DNA of 35,431 nucleotides from an uncultured Pseudacidovorax sp. (GCF_913773995.1 NZ_CAJYES010000244.1:1-35431), one strand, 5' to 3'; positions 1 to 10,780 are shown, numbered from the stretch's first letter. Numbers and translations are program-made. Notes: generated by a model from the sequence alone, not told the origin.

Positions 1-852
1 TATCGCGGCTGCGAGCATGGCTGCATCTATTGCTTCGCCCGACCCACGCACAGCTACCTCGACCTGTCGCCCGGGCTGGACTTCGAGACCCAACTCATCG
101 CCAAGCGCAACATCGCGCAGGTGCTGCGGGGCGAACTGGGCCGTCGCGGCTACCGGCCCTCTCACGTCGCCATCGGCACAGCGACCGATTGCTACCAGCC
201 CATCGAGCGCGAGCTGCGCCTCACCCGCTCGGTCATCGAGGTGCTGCAGGAGGCGCGGCATCCGTTCGCGCTGGTCACCAAGTCGAGCGGTGTCGAGCGA
301 GACCTGGACCTGATCGCCCCCATGGCGGCGCAGCGTCTGGCCGCGGTGTACGTCACCGTCCCCACGCTCGATGCCGATCTGGCGCGGCGGCTGGAGCCGC
401 GTGCCGCCTCGCCGGCGCGCCGGCTGCGCACCATCCGCACCCTGGCCGAGGCGGGCGTTCCGGTGGGTGTGAGCGTGGCACCGCAGATTCCCTTCCTCAA
501 CGAAGACCTGGAGCAGGTGCTGGAGGCGGCCTGGGCCGCCGGTGCCCGCAGCGCGTTCTACACCGTCATCCGCCTGCCCTGGGAGGTGGCGCCGCTCTTC
601 AAGGAATGGCTGGCGCTGCATTACCCGCAGCGCGCCGCGCGGGTGATGGCGCGCATCCAGGACATGCGCGGCGGCAAGGACTACGACGCCGATTTCGCCA
701 GTCGCATGAAGGGCAGCGGCCTGTGGGCCGAACTGGTGGCGCAACGCTTTGCCAAGGCGACGGCGCGGCTGGGCTTCAACCGCGAGCGGATCGGCATGGA
801 CACGTCGCTGTTCCGGCCGCTGGGGGCCGAAGGGCAGGGCAATCTGTTCTGA
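1..852 (+). CDS. PA0069-type radical SAM protein (5' end missing)
   Basis: The frame is open from the first base and ends with TGA at 850-852, so the start lies outside the window. The visible part begins with YRGCEHGCIYCFARP, which holds the CxxxCxxC signature binding the 4Fe-4S cluster of radical SAM enzymes. It is followed by a stretch typical of the PA0069/Rv2578c group (GTATDCYQPIERE, then LVTKSSGVERDLDL) and a C-terminal part resembling the SplB-like fold. By family it should cleave S-adenosylmethionine to make a 5'-deoxyadenosyl radical in the cytoplasm; the substrate of this group is not known to me. The visible 283 residues are most of the protein; perhaps 60-100 N-terminal residues are missing. 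It converges with the TfoX-like gene 19 bp downstream. Family assignment is firm, function is not. Confidence 0.88.
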   Translation, partial: YRGCEHGCIYCFARPTHSYLDLSPGLDFETQLIAKRNIAQVLRGELGRRGYRPSHVAIGTATDCYQPIERELRLTRSVIEVLQEARHPFALVTKSSGVERDLDLIAPMAAQRLAAVYVTVPTLDADLARRLEPRAASPARRLRTIRTLAEAGVPVGVSVAPQIPFLNEDLEQVLEAAWAAGARSAFYTVIRLPWEVAPLFKEWLALHYPQRAARVMARIQDMRGGKDYDADFASRMKGSGLWAELVAQRFAKATARLGFNRERIGMDTSLFRPLGAEGQGNLF

Positions 853-871
853 GCCGACCGTCCACCGCGCT

Positions 872-1342
872 TCAGCGAGGCGTCTTCCGGGCGGCCGAGC
901 GTTGGTCGGTTGCCTTCACAGCTCGCGGTGCAGCGGTGTTGGGCCTGCGGACACGCGGCGGTCTGGCGCGTTGGGCTCGCAATGCGGCCTCGTAGGCACT
1001 GCGTCCCCAGGCCAGGGCCATCTCTGCGTCGTCGAAGATGCCCTCCGGCGCCTGGCGGAACGACGGGATCGTCGCGGGGGCACCCTGGCGCTGATAGGAA
1101 AAGGGCGGCAGCTGCAAGGCGTCGAAGTCGGCCTGGGTCTGTGTGTCCACCTTGAGGTACAGCGTGTCGCGCACCACCAGCGCCAGCATCACCCCTTCGT
1201 GGTAGATGCCGTGGCCGCCGAACATGGCGCGGGCCTCGATGCGGCCCAGCGGCGCCAGCACCTCGTGCAGGTTCTGGACGAACAGGCTGGGCGAACGGCC
1301 CGGCGCGCCCGGTGGACGGGAACGGGCCGGGCGATCGGTCAT
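872..1342 (-). CDS. TfoX/Sxy N-terminal domain protein
   Basis: This encodes 156 residues from ATG at 1342. Residues about 20-110 look like the TfoX N-terminal domain: a LAPLGRIEARAMFGGHGIY segment, then VMLALVVRDTLYLKVD and a short FSYQ/PAT/SFRQ stretch. In Haemophilus and E. coli the full-length relatives (Sxy/TfoX) help switch on competence genes, but stand-alone N-terminal-domain proteins like this one are common in Proteobacteria and have no settled role. The C-terminal 35 residues are Arg/Pro/Ala-rich and probably disordered. Its start overlaps the last 4 bp of the DM13-domain gene on the same strand, so the two are probably translated together. A longer open frame continues upstream to about 2521, but that region belongs to other genes. 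Confidence 0.82.
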   Translation of the reverse strand: MTDRPARSRPPGAPGRSPSLFVQNLHEVLAPLGRIEARAMFGGHGIYHEGVMLALVVRDTLYLKVDTQTQADFDALQLPPFSYQRQGAPATIPSFRQAPEGIFDDAEMALAWGRSAYEAALRAQRARPPRVRRPNTAAPRAVKATDQRSAARKTPR

Positions 1343-1938
1343 GGTGTCTGCCGCGCCGCAGGGCCTGCGGGCGACGCCAACGGACCGGCCGGCGGGGCTG
1401 ACGCGGGAGGCGCCGCATCCGGTTCGCGGTAGCGTGCGGCCCCAATGAACTTGCCGAAGGCCTCGCACCAGATCACCACCGTGGTGTGGCTGCCGATGTC
1501 CACGGTGGCCGGCAGCGTGACGATGAAGTTGTCGAAGGTGCGCACCTGGCCGACCTGCACCATCTCGCTGCGGTGCTGCTCGAACTCCTCTGCGGTCTGC
1601 ACGAAGGTGGGCGAAAGATAGAGCCGGTAATCCGGCCCCGGCGCCACGGAACCGCGCAGGGCGATGGCCCAGGGGCCCACCATCAACTCGCCCTGTGCCC
1701 AGTGCAGCAGGTCGTTGCCCTTCAGGTCGCCGCGCATCGCCACCTTGTAGGCCGCCTGGGCAGCCACTGTGCCGACCTGGGCCTCGGTGGGGGCGGGCGG
1801 TGCGATCAGGATCGGCAGCCAGTAGATGCCCAGGCCAGTGCCGAGCAGCAGACCGACGAGCAGGGCGGCACCGTGAGTCAGGATGCGGACGGGCAGGCGG
1901 CGCGCACCGGTGGGCGGCGGCGGAACAGGAGAGGTCAT
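1339..1938 (-). CDS. membrane-anchored DM13-domain protein
   Basis: The 199-residue product has a Pro-rich N-terminus, then one hydrophobic segment at about residues 20-45 (LTHGAALLVGLLLGTGLGIY and onward) that should anchor it in the inner membrane with the rest outside. Residues about 65-170 match the DM13 pattern, including GDLKGNDLLHWAQGEL, a YRLYLSPTFVQT segment and a TFDNFIVTLPATVDIGSHTT core leading to VVIWCEAFGKFIG, with the conserved Cys. DM13 domains are proposed to be redox or electron-transfer modules in the envelope; that role is a family proposal, not something shown here. The last 30 residues are Pro/Ala-rich. The gene ends inside the first codons of the TfoX-like gene (ATGA overlap), so the two form a small operon. 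Confidence 0.8.
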   Translation of the reverse strand: MTSPVPPPPTGARRLPVRILTHGAALLVGLLLGTGLGIYWLPILIAPPAPTEAQVGTVAAQAAYKVAMRGDLKGNDLLHWAQGELMVGPWAIALRGSVAPGPDYRLYLSPTFVQTAEEFEQHRSEMVQVGQVRTFDNFIVTLPATVDIGSHTTVVIWCEAFGKFIGAARYREPDAAPPASAPPAGPLASPAGPAARQTP

Positions 1939-2141
1939 CAGGGAAAGCGAAGCGCAGGCGGGACGCGCGACGCCGCGCGCGGGTGGGCGCAGATTCTATG
2001 CAAGCCCTCCTGCAGGGGCCTGACCCGGATGCCGCGGACGTCCGGGCGCACCGTGCCCACGCCAGGCATGCGGGCGACATCCTCGCACCGGCCGCCGAGG
2101 CTATGCTGCCTCGCGCTTCTTGGCTCCAACTCCCGCAACCC

Positions 2142-2543
2142 ATGACCGACATCGAAATCCACACCCAGCCGCTGCTTCGTGCCATCGGCTTCGAGCGTCT
2201 GCTCTCCAGCGACGGCCAGGGCCGCGCGCGGGTGCGCTTCGCGCCGCGCGCCGAGTTCGCCCACACGGAGGGCACCGTGGTGCAGGGCGGCTTCGTCACC
2301 GCATGGCTGGACAACGCCATGGCCTTCGCCGTGTTCTCGCGCGAGCGGGGCGTGGGCCTGGCCTCGCTGGAGATCAAGACCAGCTTTCTTGAAGCCGTGC
2401 GCGTGGCGCCCGTGGAAGCCGAAGCCCGAGTGATCCGCTGGGGTGGCAGCGTGGTCTTCCTGGAGGCCGAACTGTTCGACGAGGCCGGGCGGCTGCTGGC
2501 GCGCGCGTCGTCCACCGGCAAGCTGCTGCGGCCACGGCACTGA
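2142..2543 (+). CDS. PaaI-family hotdog thioesterase
   Basis: The 133-residue protein has the layout of a single hotdog domain. It carries a [23 protein letters not shown] segment matching the HGG/active-site helix region of PaaI-like acyl-CoA thioesterases, then [11 protein letters not shown] and a C-terminal strand ending in [10 protein letters not shown]. Such enzymes hydrolyse acyl- or aryl-CoA thioesters in the cytoplasm as tetramers; the exact substrate cannot be read from sequence. I chose ATG at 2142 because it gives the usual family length. An in-frame ATG at 2103 would add 13 residues with no family resemblance. No good ribosome-binding site is visible before either. The gene stands alone, divergent from the DM13 gene across about 200 bp. 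Confidence 0.85.
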   Translation: MTDIEIHTQPLLRAIGFERLLSSDGQGRARVRFAPRAEFAHTEGTVVQGGFVTAWLDNAMAFAVFSRERGVGLASLEIKTSFLEAVRVAPVEAEARVIRWGGSVVFLEAELFDEAGRLLARASSTGKLLRPRH

Positions 2544-2599
2544 GCCGGCGGGGGCCGGGGCGTCGATGCCGGGCGCCAGCCCGGGGGCCAGGTCAGCCG

Positions 2600-2611
2600 T
2601 CTTATTTAAGA
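2600..2611 (+). promoter_or_regulatory. possible -10 region of the aroQ promoter
   Basis: TCTTATTTAAGA is a short AT-rich island in GC-rich DNA, 42 bp before the aroQ start. It contains a TATTTA hexamer and is itself an imperfect palindrome (TCTTA/TAAGA). No convincing -35 hexamer is visible, so this is a weak call. Confidence 0.25.
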
Positions 2612-2653
2612 TGCCGCACCCTTTTCCCGCGGCGCAACGCCCAGAGACCTCGC

Positions 2654-3103
2654 ATGAAGAAGATCCTCGTCCTCAACGGCCCCAACCTCAACCTGCTCGG
2701 CACGCGTGAACCTGCGCAGTACGGCCATGAAACCCTGGCCGATGTGGAGCGCATGTGCGCCGAGGCGGGCGCCGCGCTGGGCGTGGAGATCGAATGCCGC
2801 CAGTCCAACCACGAAGGCGTGCTGCTGGACTGGATCCACGAAGCCGGCCGCGAGGTCGCCGCCGGCCGCATGCTCGGCGTGGTGATGAACCCGGGCGCCT
2901 ACACCCACACCTCCATCGCGCTGCACGACGCCATCAAGGGCGCCAGCGTGCCGCTGATCGAGCTGCACATCTCCAACGTGCATGCGCGCGAATCCTTCCG
3001 TCACCACTCGTACATCTCGCCCGCGGCGCGCGGCATCATCGTCGGGCTGGGCGTGAAGGGCTATCCGCTGGCCATCGAGGCCCTGGTGCGCGTCAGCAGC
3101 TGA
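2654..3103 (+). CDS. aroQ: type II 3-dehydroquinate dehydratase
   Basis: AroQ removes water from 3-dehydroquinate to give 3-dehydroshikimate, the third step of the shikimate pathway to aromatic amino acids. The 149-residue length is standard for the small dodecameric type II enzyme. Family landmarks are all present: [16 protein letters not shown] at the N-terminus, catalytic Tyr23 in QYGHETL, the [12 protein letters not shown] substrate loop, and the [15 protein letters not shown] segment with the catalytic His. The ATG at 2654 follows a weak AGAGA. In many betaproteobacteria aroQ is followed by accB-accC; here the next gene is convergent, so aroQ appears monocistronic. Identification is secure. 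Confidence 0.97.
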   Translation: MKKILVLNGPNLNLLGTREPAQYGHETLADVERMCAEAGAALGVEIECRQSNHEGVLLDWIHEAGREVAAGRMLGVVMNPGAYTHTSIALHDAIKGASVPLIELHISNVHARESFRHHSYISPAARGIIVGLGVKGYPLAIEALVRVSS

Positions 3104-3129
3104 TCGATCGACGGCGTCGACGCCCGCGC

Positions 3130-3148
3130 CGCGGCCGCTGCGGCCGCG
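3130..3148. terminator. GC-only hairpin between convergent genes
   Basis: CGCGGCCG, a 3-base loop and CGGCCGCG form a perfect 8-bp stem between the aroQ stop and the stop of the convergent transporter gene. There is no T-run on either side, so it is not a textbook intrinsic terminator. It may still mark the 3' ends of both transcripts. Confidence 0.35.
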
Positions 3149-3151
3149 CCG

Positions 3152-4426
3152 TCAGGACTCCAGCTTCGTCGTCGCTTCCACGGGCAGTGGTGCCGCCGCG
3201 GCGGTGCTGTCGCGGCCGATTTCGGGCCAACGTCGGTGCAGCCAGGTCCAGGCGATCAGCCCGACGCCCATCATCAGCAACGACGACAGCGCCATCGCCA
3301 TCGGCGAGTGCATGACCAGCGGTGCGATCAGGCCTGCGACGACACCATTGGCGGTGGAGCCGATCACCGCCTGCAGCGACGAGGCCATGCCCCGGCGGGT
3401 GGGATGCAGATCCAGCACCAGCAGCGTCACCACCGGCACCATGAGCGCCCAGCCGAAGCCGAACACCGCCAGCGGCCACAGCGCCCACCAGGCCTGCGGC
3501 ACCAGCAGCGCATTGGCCACCACGTTGACCACCGAGGTCAGCAGCATCACCACGAAGCCGTCGCGGATCTGCCGCTTGGGCTTGGCCTTGCCCGCCATGC
3601 GACCGCTGGCCCATGCGCCGAGCATGATGCCGCCGATGTTGAGCACGAAGAACCAGAAGAACTGCGTGGGCGCCAGACCCAGGTGGTCGCCCAGGAAGGC
3701 CGGGGCCGCCAGCACGTAGAGGAAGAGCCCGTTGAAGGGCACGCCGCTGGCCAGCGCCAGCAGCAGGAAGCGCGGGTCGGAGCACAGCTGCCAGTAGCCG
3801 CGCATCAGGTCGCGCACGGCGAAGGGTTGGCGCTGGCTGGTGTGCAGCGTCTCCGGCAGGAGCTTCCAGTTGGCCACCAGCAGCACGATGCCCACCGCCA
3901 CCAGGAACCAGAAGATGCTGTGCCAGCCCGCATGCACCAGCAGGAAGCCGCCGATGATCGGCGCGATGGCCGGCGCCAGGCCGAAGTAGATGGTGATCTG
4001 CGCCATCACCTTCTGCGCGTCGGCGGGTGGGAACATGTCGCGCACCACGGCGCGCGACACCACGATGCCCGCGCCGGTCGACAGCCCTTGCAGGGCCCGG
4101 AAGAACACCAGCTGCCCGATGGTCTGCGACAGCGCACAGCCCAGCGAGGCCAGCGTGAAGACCAGGAGGCCCCACAGCACCACCGGCCGCCGGCCGAAGC
4201 TGTCCGACAGCGCGCCGTGGAACAGGTTCATGAAGGCGAAGCCGAACAGGTAGGCCGACAGCGTCTGCTGCATCTCGGTGGGCGTGGCGCCGATGGAGCG
4301 CGCGATGCCCGAGAAGGCCGGGATGTAGGTGTCGATGGAGAAGGGCCCGAGCATGCCCAGCACCGCCAGCAGGATGGCCAGGGCCCAGCGCGGGGCGCGC
4401 CAGAGTTTGTCGGCTTCGGGATTCAT
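3152..4426 (-). CDS. Bcr/CflA-type multidrug MFS exporter
   Basis: The 424-residue protein is a 12-helix major facilitator of the DHA1 Bcr/CflA group. Visible marks are the first-helix GPFSIDTYIPAF segment with the membrane Asp typical of this group, motif A between helices 2 and 3 (GALSDSFGRRPV), the motif-C-like helix 5 (APAIAPIIGGFLL), and a cytosolic loop near residues 195-215. Relatives export bicyclomycin, chloramphenicol or similar compounds by proton antiport across the inner membrane; the substrate here is unknown. It lies downstream of rpoD on the same strand but behind the rpoD terminator, with about 98 bp between the genes, so it probably has its own promoter. Confidence 0.9.
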   Translation of the reverse strand: MNPEADKLWRAPRWALAILLAVLGMLGPFSIDTYIPAFSGIARSIGATPTEMQQTLSAYLFGFAFMNLFHGALSDSFGRRPVVLWGLLVFTLASLGCALSQTIGQLVFFRALQGLSTGAGIVVSRAVVRDMFPPADAQKVMAQITIYFGLAPAIAPIIGGFLLVHAGWHSIFWFLVAVGIVLLVANWKLLPETLHTSQRQPFAVRDLMRGYWQLCSDPRFLLLALASGVPFNGLFLYVLAAPAFLGDHLGLAPTQFFWFFVLNIGGIMLGAWASGRMAGKAKPKRQIRDGFVVMLLTSVVNVVANALLVPQAWWALWPLAVFGFGWALMVPVVTLLVLDLHPTRRGMASSLQAVIGSTANGVVAGLIAPLVMHSPMAMALSSLLMMGVGLIAWTWLHRRWPEIGRDSTAAAAPLPVEATTKLES

Positions 4427-4460
4427 GCGTGTCTCTTTCTTGTGTCTCGATGCCCCAATG

Positions 4461-4499
4461 AAAACGGCGCCTCGGCCCCTTCCGGAGCCTGAGGCGCCG
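4461..4499 (-). terminator. intrinsic terminator of rpoD
   Basis: Reading leftward, CGGCGCCTC at 4499-4491 pairs with GAGGCGCCG at 4473-4465. The loop can itself pair (GGCTCC with GGGGCC), and TTTT follows at 4464-4461. It starts 26 bp after the rpoD stop codon and separates rpoD from the transporter gene. Confidence 0.85.
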
Positions 4500-4524
4500 C
4501 GTCAGCGGTCAGCGGGTCTCGCGC

Positions 4525-6933
<2,409 letters not shown>

Positions 6934-7276
6934 AGGACCCCAGGGCCCATGAGGACCCACAGAAAGAAAATTGAATCAACAGGCGCCGTCAGGCCGGCGC
7001 AGCGAGAGAGTGCCGATGGGGACGCAAGGACCGCGTGATCGGCACGCCAGGCAAGATGGGGGGGCGAACATTTGGAATGCAAGCCCTTGCGGAAGAAAGG
7101 AGGCCGGTCGTGCACTGGGGCATCGGTGGGCCAGGGTCCGGAGGTGCTGCTGTCGCTCTTGCCGAGACGAGCCGTGGATTATACCTTTGTCAATCAATTC
7201 CTACGCACGCAGCGGGGGATTGACTGCGCCATTGGCACGACATTTCGCTTCCGAAAAAGCCGGGCGGCGGGCCAGC
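6934..7276 (-). promoter_or_regulatory. dnaG-rpoD spacer with a perfect -10 hexamer
   Basis: This 343-bp gap holds no convincing gene. Reading toward rpoD, a perfect TATAAT lies at 7183-7178. A TTGACA at 7193-7188 is only 4 bp away, too close to be its partner, and the hexamer 17 bp upstream (GCGTAG) is poor. A start near 7171 would give rpoD a leader of about 240 nt. I infer an internal rpoD promoter with an unusual -35 region. A polypyrimidine stretch (GCCTCCTTTCTTCC, about 7103-7090) and an AT-rich patch at 6961-6976 are the only other notable features. Confidence 0.45.
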
Positions 7277-9190
7277 TCAGCCGGCGCGCTGCTTCTTCTC
7301 GAGCGCCAGGCGGCGCGTGAGCAGTTCCCGATAGCGGGCGAGTGCCTGCGGATCGCGGCCGGCTGCGGCGATGGCCTCGGTCTCCTGCGCCTTGAGGTGC
7401 TCGATCAGCATGCGGTCGAGCAGATCGCGCAATTCGGCGTCCCACTCGGCATCGGTGGCGGTGCCGGCCGGACCGGCCATCAGGCGTACCGCCATGTCCT
7501 CGAAGTCCTGGCCGGCCATGTCGGCGCGCAGTTGCGGCCATTCCAGGGGACCGTATTCGTGCAGGCAGCTTTCCAGCCAGGCGAACAGCGGGCCGTGGGG
7601 CGGAGGCAGGCCGCAGAGCAGGGCATGCTCCTCGCCCGAAAGATGCTCCCAGGCCTCCAGGCGTTCGAGTATCAGGCGCGCGGCATGGTCAGCACGGCTG
7701 GCCGGCTTGGGCCGCGGGCCCGCGGGGCGGGGCGGGGCCGAAGGAAAGGGCCGCTTGCCGCGGCGCTGCGAGGACCAGCGCGGCTGCGCGGGCGTGCCGT
7801 CGTCCCAAGCGGGGGGCATGGCGTCGCCATGGAAGTCGTGCGGCGCATGCTCGTCGCGGGTGGCGGCGGGCGAGGGCGGTGGCGTCTGCCCCGCCCACAG
7901 CGCCTGAAGCCCCGCCGGCTCCAGATGCGCGGCCTGGGCAAATTCGGCCAGCAGTTGCTGGCGCAGCGCGCCTTCGGGCAGCGCCTGCCACAGCGGCCGG
8001 GCCTGGCTGGCCATGCGGGCACGCCCTTCGGCGCTGCCCAGCTCGCAGCCTTCGCGCGCCGCCTCGAGCAGGAAGCGGCTGAGCGGCACGGCCTGCGCCA
8101 CCGCCCGGGCGAAGGCTTCCTCGCCGTTCTCGCGGATGAAGCTGTCCGGGTCGTGCTCCTCGGGCAGGAACAGGAACTTGACGCTGCGCACGTCTGTGGC
8201 GTGGGGCAGGGCCGCCTCCAGCGCCTTGCGGGCGGCGCGCCGGCCGGCGGCGTCGCCGTCGAAGCTGAACACCACCGAATCGGTGAAGCGGAACAGCTTG
8301 TGCACATGGTCGTCCGTGCAGGCCGTGCCCAGCGTCGCCACCGCATTGGGAAAGCCGAGCTGGGCCAGCGCCACCACGTCCATGTAGCCCTCGGTGACTA
8401 GCGCGTAGCCATGGTCGCGCAGGGCGGTGCGGGCCTCGAACAGGCCGTAGAGCTCGCGGCCCTTGCTGAAGACCGGCGTCTCGGGCGAATTGAGGTATTT
8501 GGGCTTCTCGTCGCCCAGCACCCGGCCGCCGAAGCCGATGCATTCGCCCTTGACGTTGCGGATCGGGAACATCACCCGGTCGCGGAAGCGGTCGTAGCGC
8601 TTGCCATCCTCGCCTTCGTCGCTGGCGATCACCAGGCCGCTCTCGACCAGCAGCGCATCGGCATAGTCGGGAAAGACGCCGGCCAGCGTGCGCCACCCTT
8701 CGGGCGCGTAGCCCAGGCCGAAGCGCTTGGCGATGGCGCCCGAGACGCCGCGGCGCTTGAGGTAGTCCACGGCGCGGGGCGAATCGCGCAGCAGCCGGCG
8801 GTAGGCGTCGCCGGCCTTCTCCAGCACGTCGGTGAGCGTGGCCTGGCGCTCGCGCCGCGCGGCCACCTGGGCCTTCTGCTCGGGCGAGAGGGGATCGTCG
8901 TCGGGCACCTGCAGGCCGTACTGGCCGGCCAGGTCCTGCACCGCGTCGCGGAAGCCGACGCCCGTGTGCTCCATCAGGAAGCGGATCGCATCGCCGTGGG
9001 CCCCGCAGCCGAAGCAGTGATAGAACTGCTTGGTCGGGCTGACCGAGAAGGACGGCGACTTTTCCCCGTGGAAGGGGCACAGCCCCATGAAGTTGGCGCC
9101 GCCCTTCTTGAGCTGCACATGCCGGCCGACGATCTCGACGATGTCGGTGCGTGTGAGCAGTTCCTGGATGAAGGATTCGGGGATGGCCAT
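7277..9190 (-). CDS. dnaG: DNA primase
   Basis: DnaG makes the RNA primers for replication forks. The 637-residue protein has the full domain order. The N-terminal CHC2 zinc-binding domain has ligands Cys38, His41, Cys59 and Cys62 (LCPFHGEK, then FYHCFGCG). The catalytic core with the TOPRIM fold includes LVTEGYMDVVAL, carrying the catalytic Glu, and VVFSFDGDAAGRRA, carrying the metal-binding Asp pair. A Pro-rich linker at about residues 430-490 leads to a C-terminal helicase-binding domain. The start ATG is followed by the canonical AIPESFIQELL. It lies upstream of rpoD. Upstream is an SDR gene rather than the rpsU or gatB/yqeY gene usual in this neighbourhood, and an intrinsic terminator sits only 15 bp before the start. 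Confidence 0.97.
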   Translation of the reverse strand: MAIPESFIQELLTRTDIVEIVGRHVQLKKGGANFMGLCPFHGEKSPSFSVSPTKQFYHCFGCGAHGDAIRFLMEHTGVGFRDAVQDLAGQYGLQVPDDDPLSPEQKAQVAARRERQATLTDVLEKAGDAYRRLLRDSPRAVDYLKRRGVSGAIAKRFGLGYAPEGWRTLAGVFPDYADALLVESGLVIASDEGEDGKRYDRFRDRVMFPIRNVKGECIGFGGRVLGDEKPKYLNSPETPVFSKGRELYGLFEARTALRDHGYALVTEGYMDVVALAQLGFPNAVATLGTACTDDHVHKLFRFTDSVVFSFDGDAAGRRAARKALEAALPHATDVRSVKFLFLPEEHDPDSFIRENGEEAFARAVAQAVPLSRFLLEAAREGCELGSAEGRARMASQARPLWQALPEGALRQQLLAEFAQAAHLEPAGLQALWAGQTPPPSPAATRDEHAPHDFHGDAMPPAWDDGTPAQPRWSSQRRGKRPFPSAPPRPAGPRPKPASRADHAARLILERLEAWEHLSGEEHALLCGLPPPHGPLFAWLESCLHEYGPLEWPQLRADMAGQDFEDMAVRLMAGPAGTATDAEWDAELRDLLDRMLIEHLKAQETEAIAAAGRDPQALARYRELLTRRLALEKKQRAG

Positions 9191-9205
9191 GCGGAAGAAC
9201 CAACG

Positions 9206-9237
9206 AAAAAGGGGCGCCTCCGGTCGGATGGCGCCCC
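9206..9237 (-). terminator. terminator or attenuator just before dnaG
   Basis: Reading leftward, GGGGCGCC at 9237-9230, an 11-base loop and GGCGCCCC at 9218-9211 are followed by five T (9210-9206). It ends the transcript of the SDR gene, but only 15 bp separate the T-run from the dnaG ATG. Transcription into dnaG must therefore read through it or start inside it. Confidence 0.85.
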
Positions 9238-9290
9238 CTCGGGCGAGGCGGAAGTATCGGCGAAAAGCCGTCCGCCCGGCCCGTAAAGGG

Positions 9291-10049
9291 TCAGCGCGGC
9301 GCCAGGCGGATGGCGCCGTCCAGGCGGATGACCTCGCCGTTGAGCATGTCGTTCTCGATGATGTGCCTGGCCAGCTTGGCGTAGTCGGCGGGCGTGCCGA
9401 GGCGCGAAGGGAAGGGCACGCTGGCGGCCAGCGCGTCCTGCACGTCCTGCGGCATGCCGAAGAGCATGGGTGTGCCGAAGATACCGGGCGCGATGGTCAT
9501 GTTTCGGATGCCGCTTCGCGCCAGATCGCGGGCGATGGGCAGCGTCATGCCCACCACGCCGCCCTTGCTGGCGCTATATGCGGCCTGGCCGATCTGGCCG
9601 TCGTAGGCGGCCACGCTGGCGGTGGAAATCAGCACGCCGCGCTCGCCGGTGGCCTCGGGCTCGTTCTTCGCCATGGCGTCGGCCGCCAGGCGGATCATGT
9701 TGAAGCTGCCCAGCAGGTTGACGCGCAGCGTCTTCTCGAACACGGCCAGGGCGTGCGGGCCGTTCTTGCCGACGGTCTTCTCGGCCGGCGCGATGCCGGC
9801 GCAGTTGACCAAGCCGACCAGCTTGCCGAGCTCCAGCGCCGCAGCCACGACGGCCTGGCCATCGGCCTCCTGGCTCACGTCGCAGCGGACGAAGCGCCCG
9901 CCGATCTCGGCGGCCACGGCCTCGCCCTTGTCCGCCTGCATGTCGGCGACCACCACCTTGGCGCCGTTCTCGGCCAGCATGCGCGCCGTGCCTTCACCCA
10001 GGCCCGAGGCGCCGCCGGTGACGATGAAAACCCTGTCCTTGATCTGCAT
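9291..10049 (-). CDS. 3-hydroxyacyl-CoA dehydrogenase type II (SDR)
   Basis: The 252-residue protein is a classical short-chain dehydrogenase. The NAD-binding TGGASGLG is at residues 11-18, VVVADMQ ends the second strand (its Asp suggests NAD rather than NADP), and NCAG, the catalytic Ser in [10 protein letters not shown] and YSASK follow. The stretch [15 protein letters not shown] and the late [10 protein letters not shown] segment fit the HSD17B10-like group, which oxidises 3-hydroxyacyl-CoA or 2-methyl-3-hydroxybutyryl-CoA in fatty-acid and isoleucine breakdown. ATG at 10049 is preceded by AAGGAGA at good distance. A longer reading to 10172 would run over the phasin terminator. It is adjacent to a phasin gene and near a thioesterase, which fits acyl-CoA or PHB metabolism, though that link is inference. 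Confidence 0.9.
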   Translation of the reverse strand: MQIKDRVFIVTGGASGLGEGTARMLAENGAKVVVADMQADKGEAVAAEIGGRFVRCDVSQEADGQAVVAAALELGKLVGLVNCAGIAPAEKTVGKNGPHALAVFEKTLRVNLLGSFNMIRLAADAMAKNEPEATGERGVLISTASVAAYDGQIGQAAYSASKGGVVGMTLPIARDLARSGIRNMTIAPGIFGTPMLFGMPQDVQDALAASVPFPSRLGTPADYAKLARHIIENDMLNGEVIRLDGAIRLAPR

Positions 10050-10115
10050 GGATGCTGTCTCCTTGTTGCGGGCAAAACCGCCATGATAGGAGCGGGCCGG
10101 CGGCGACGGCGGACG

Positions 10116-10140
10116 AAAAAAAGCCCCGCCGAGGCGGGGC
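10116..10140 (-). terminator. intrinsic terminator of the phasin gene
   Basis: Reading leftward, GCCCCGC (10140-10134), a 4-base loop and GCGGGGC (10129-10123) are followed by seven T (10122-10116). It lies 43 bp after the phasin stop and isolates that gene from the downstream SDR. Confidence 0.92.
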
Positions 10141-10183
10141 CGAATGGATCCCGTGAGGACCCAAGGAGACAACCAGCAAGAAA

Positions 10184-10741
10184 TCAGCGCTTGGCGGTGG
10201 CCGTCTTCGTGGCGGTCTTGGCGGCGTTCATGGCCTGCGTCGAGACGGCGTTGAAGTTGGCTTCGGCCACGTCGGAGGCCTGCTTGACGGCCTTCTGGAC
10301 GGATTCGAAAGCGTTGTTGGCGGCGGCCACGGCGCTCTTCATCATGGCGACGGCGGTTTCGGAGCCGGCGGGGGCGTTCTTGGCGGCGCTGTCGATCAGG
10401 CCGACCATGGCTTGCTGCGCTTCCACAGCCTTGCTCTCGAAGGCCTTGGTGAACTCGGCGCTGGTGCCCTGGGCGATTTCGTACAGGTGGCGGCTGTAGG
10501 CGGCGGTCTTCTCGGCCATCGGCTGCATCATGCTGGCCTGCAGGGCCAGCAGTTCCTGCGCGTCCTTGGCGCCCAGCACCGCGTGGGCGGTGCCGGCGGC
10601 TTCGCTCAGGGCGGCCTTGGAGGCGGTCACGTTCAGCTCGATGAGCTTTTCCATGCCTTCGAAGGCCTTGGTCGTCAGACCGAACAGCGTGTCGATGTTG
10701 GCCTTTTGGACGGCGATGATCTGGTCGGCGGTGAGTGCCAT
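10184..10741 (-). CDS. phaP: phasin (PHA granule-associated protein)
   Basis: Phasins coat polyhydroxyalkanoate granules in the cytoplasm and control their size and number. The 185-residue protein begins with [36 protein letters not shown], the start typical of betaproteobacterial phasins. It is predicted almost entirely helical and amphipathic, with no signal peptide, and ends in a Lys/Ala/Thr-rich tail ([13 protein letters not shown]). AAGGAG sits 7 bp before the ATG. A good sigma-70 promoter and two PhaR-like palindromes lie upstream and a strong terminator downstream, so it is a single-gene unit probably induced when PHA accumulates. No PHA synthase or phaR is in the window, so the symbol is by family. 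Confidence 0.92.
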   Translation of the reverse strand: MALTADQIIAVQKANIDTLFGLTTKAFEGMEKLIELNVTASKAALSEAAGTAHAVLGAKDAQELLALQASMMQPMAEKTAAYSRHLYEIAQGTSAEFTKAFESKAVEAQQAMVGLIDSAAKNAPAGSETAVAMMKSAVAAANNAFESVQKAVKQASDVAEANFNAVSTQAMNAAKTATKTATAKR

Positions 10742-10780
10742 GGTGAGCTCCTTGAGGGGGTGGAAGTGGGGTTGCGGCGT

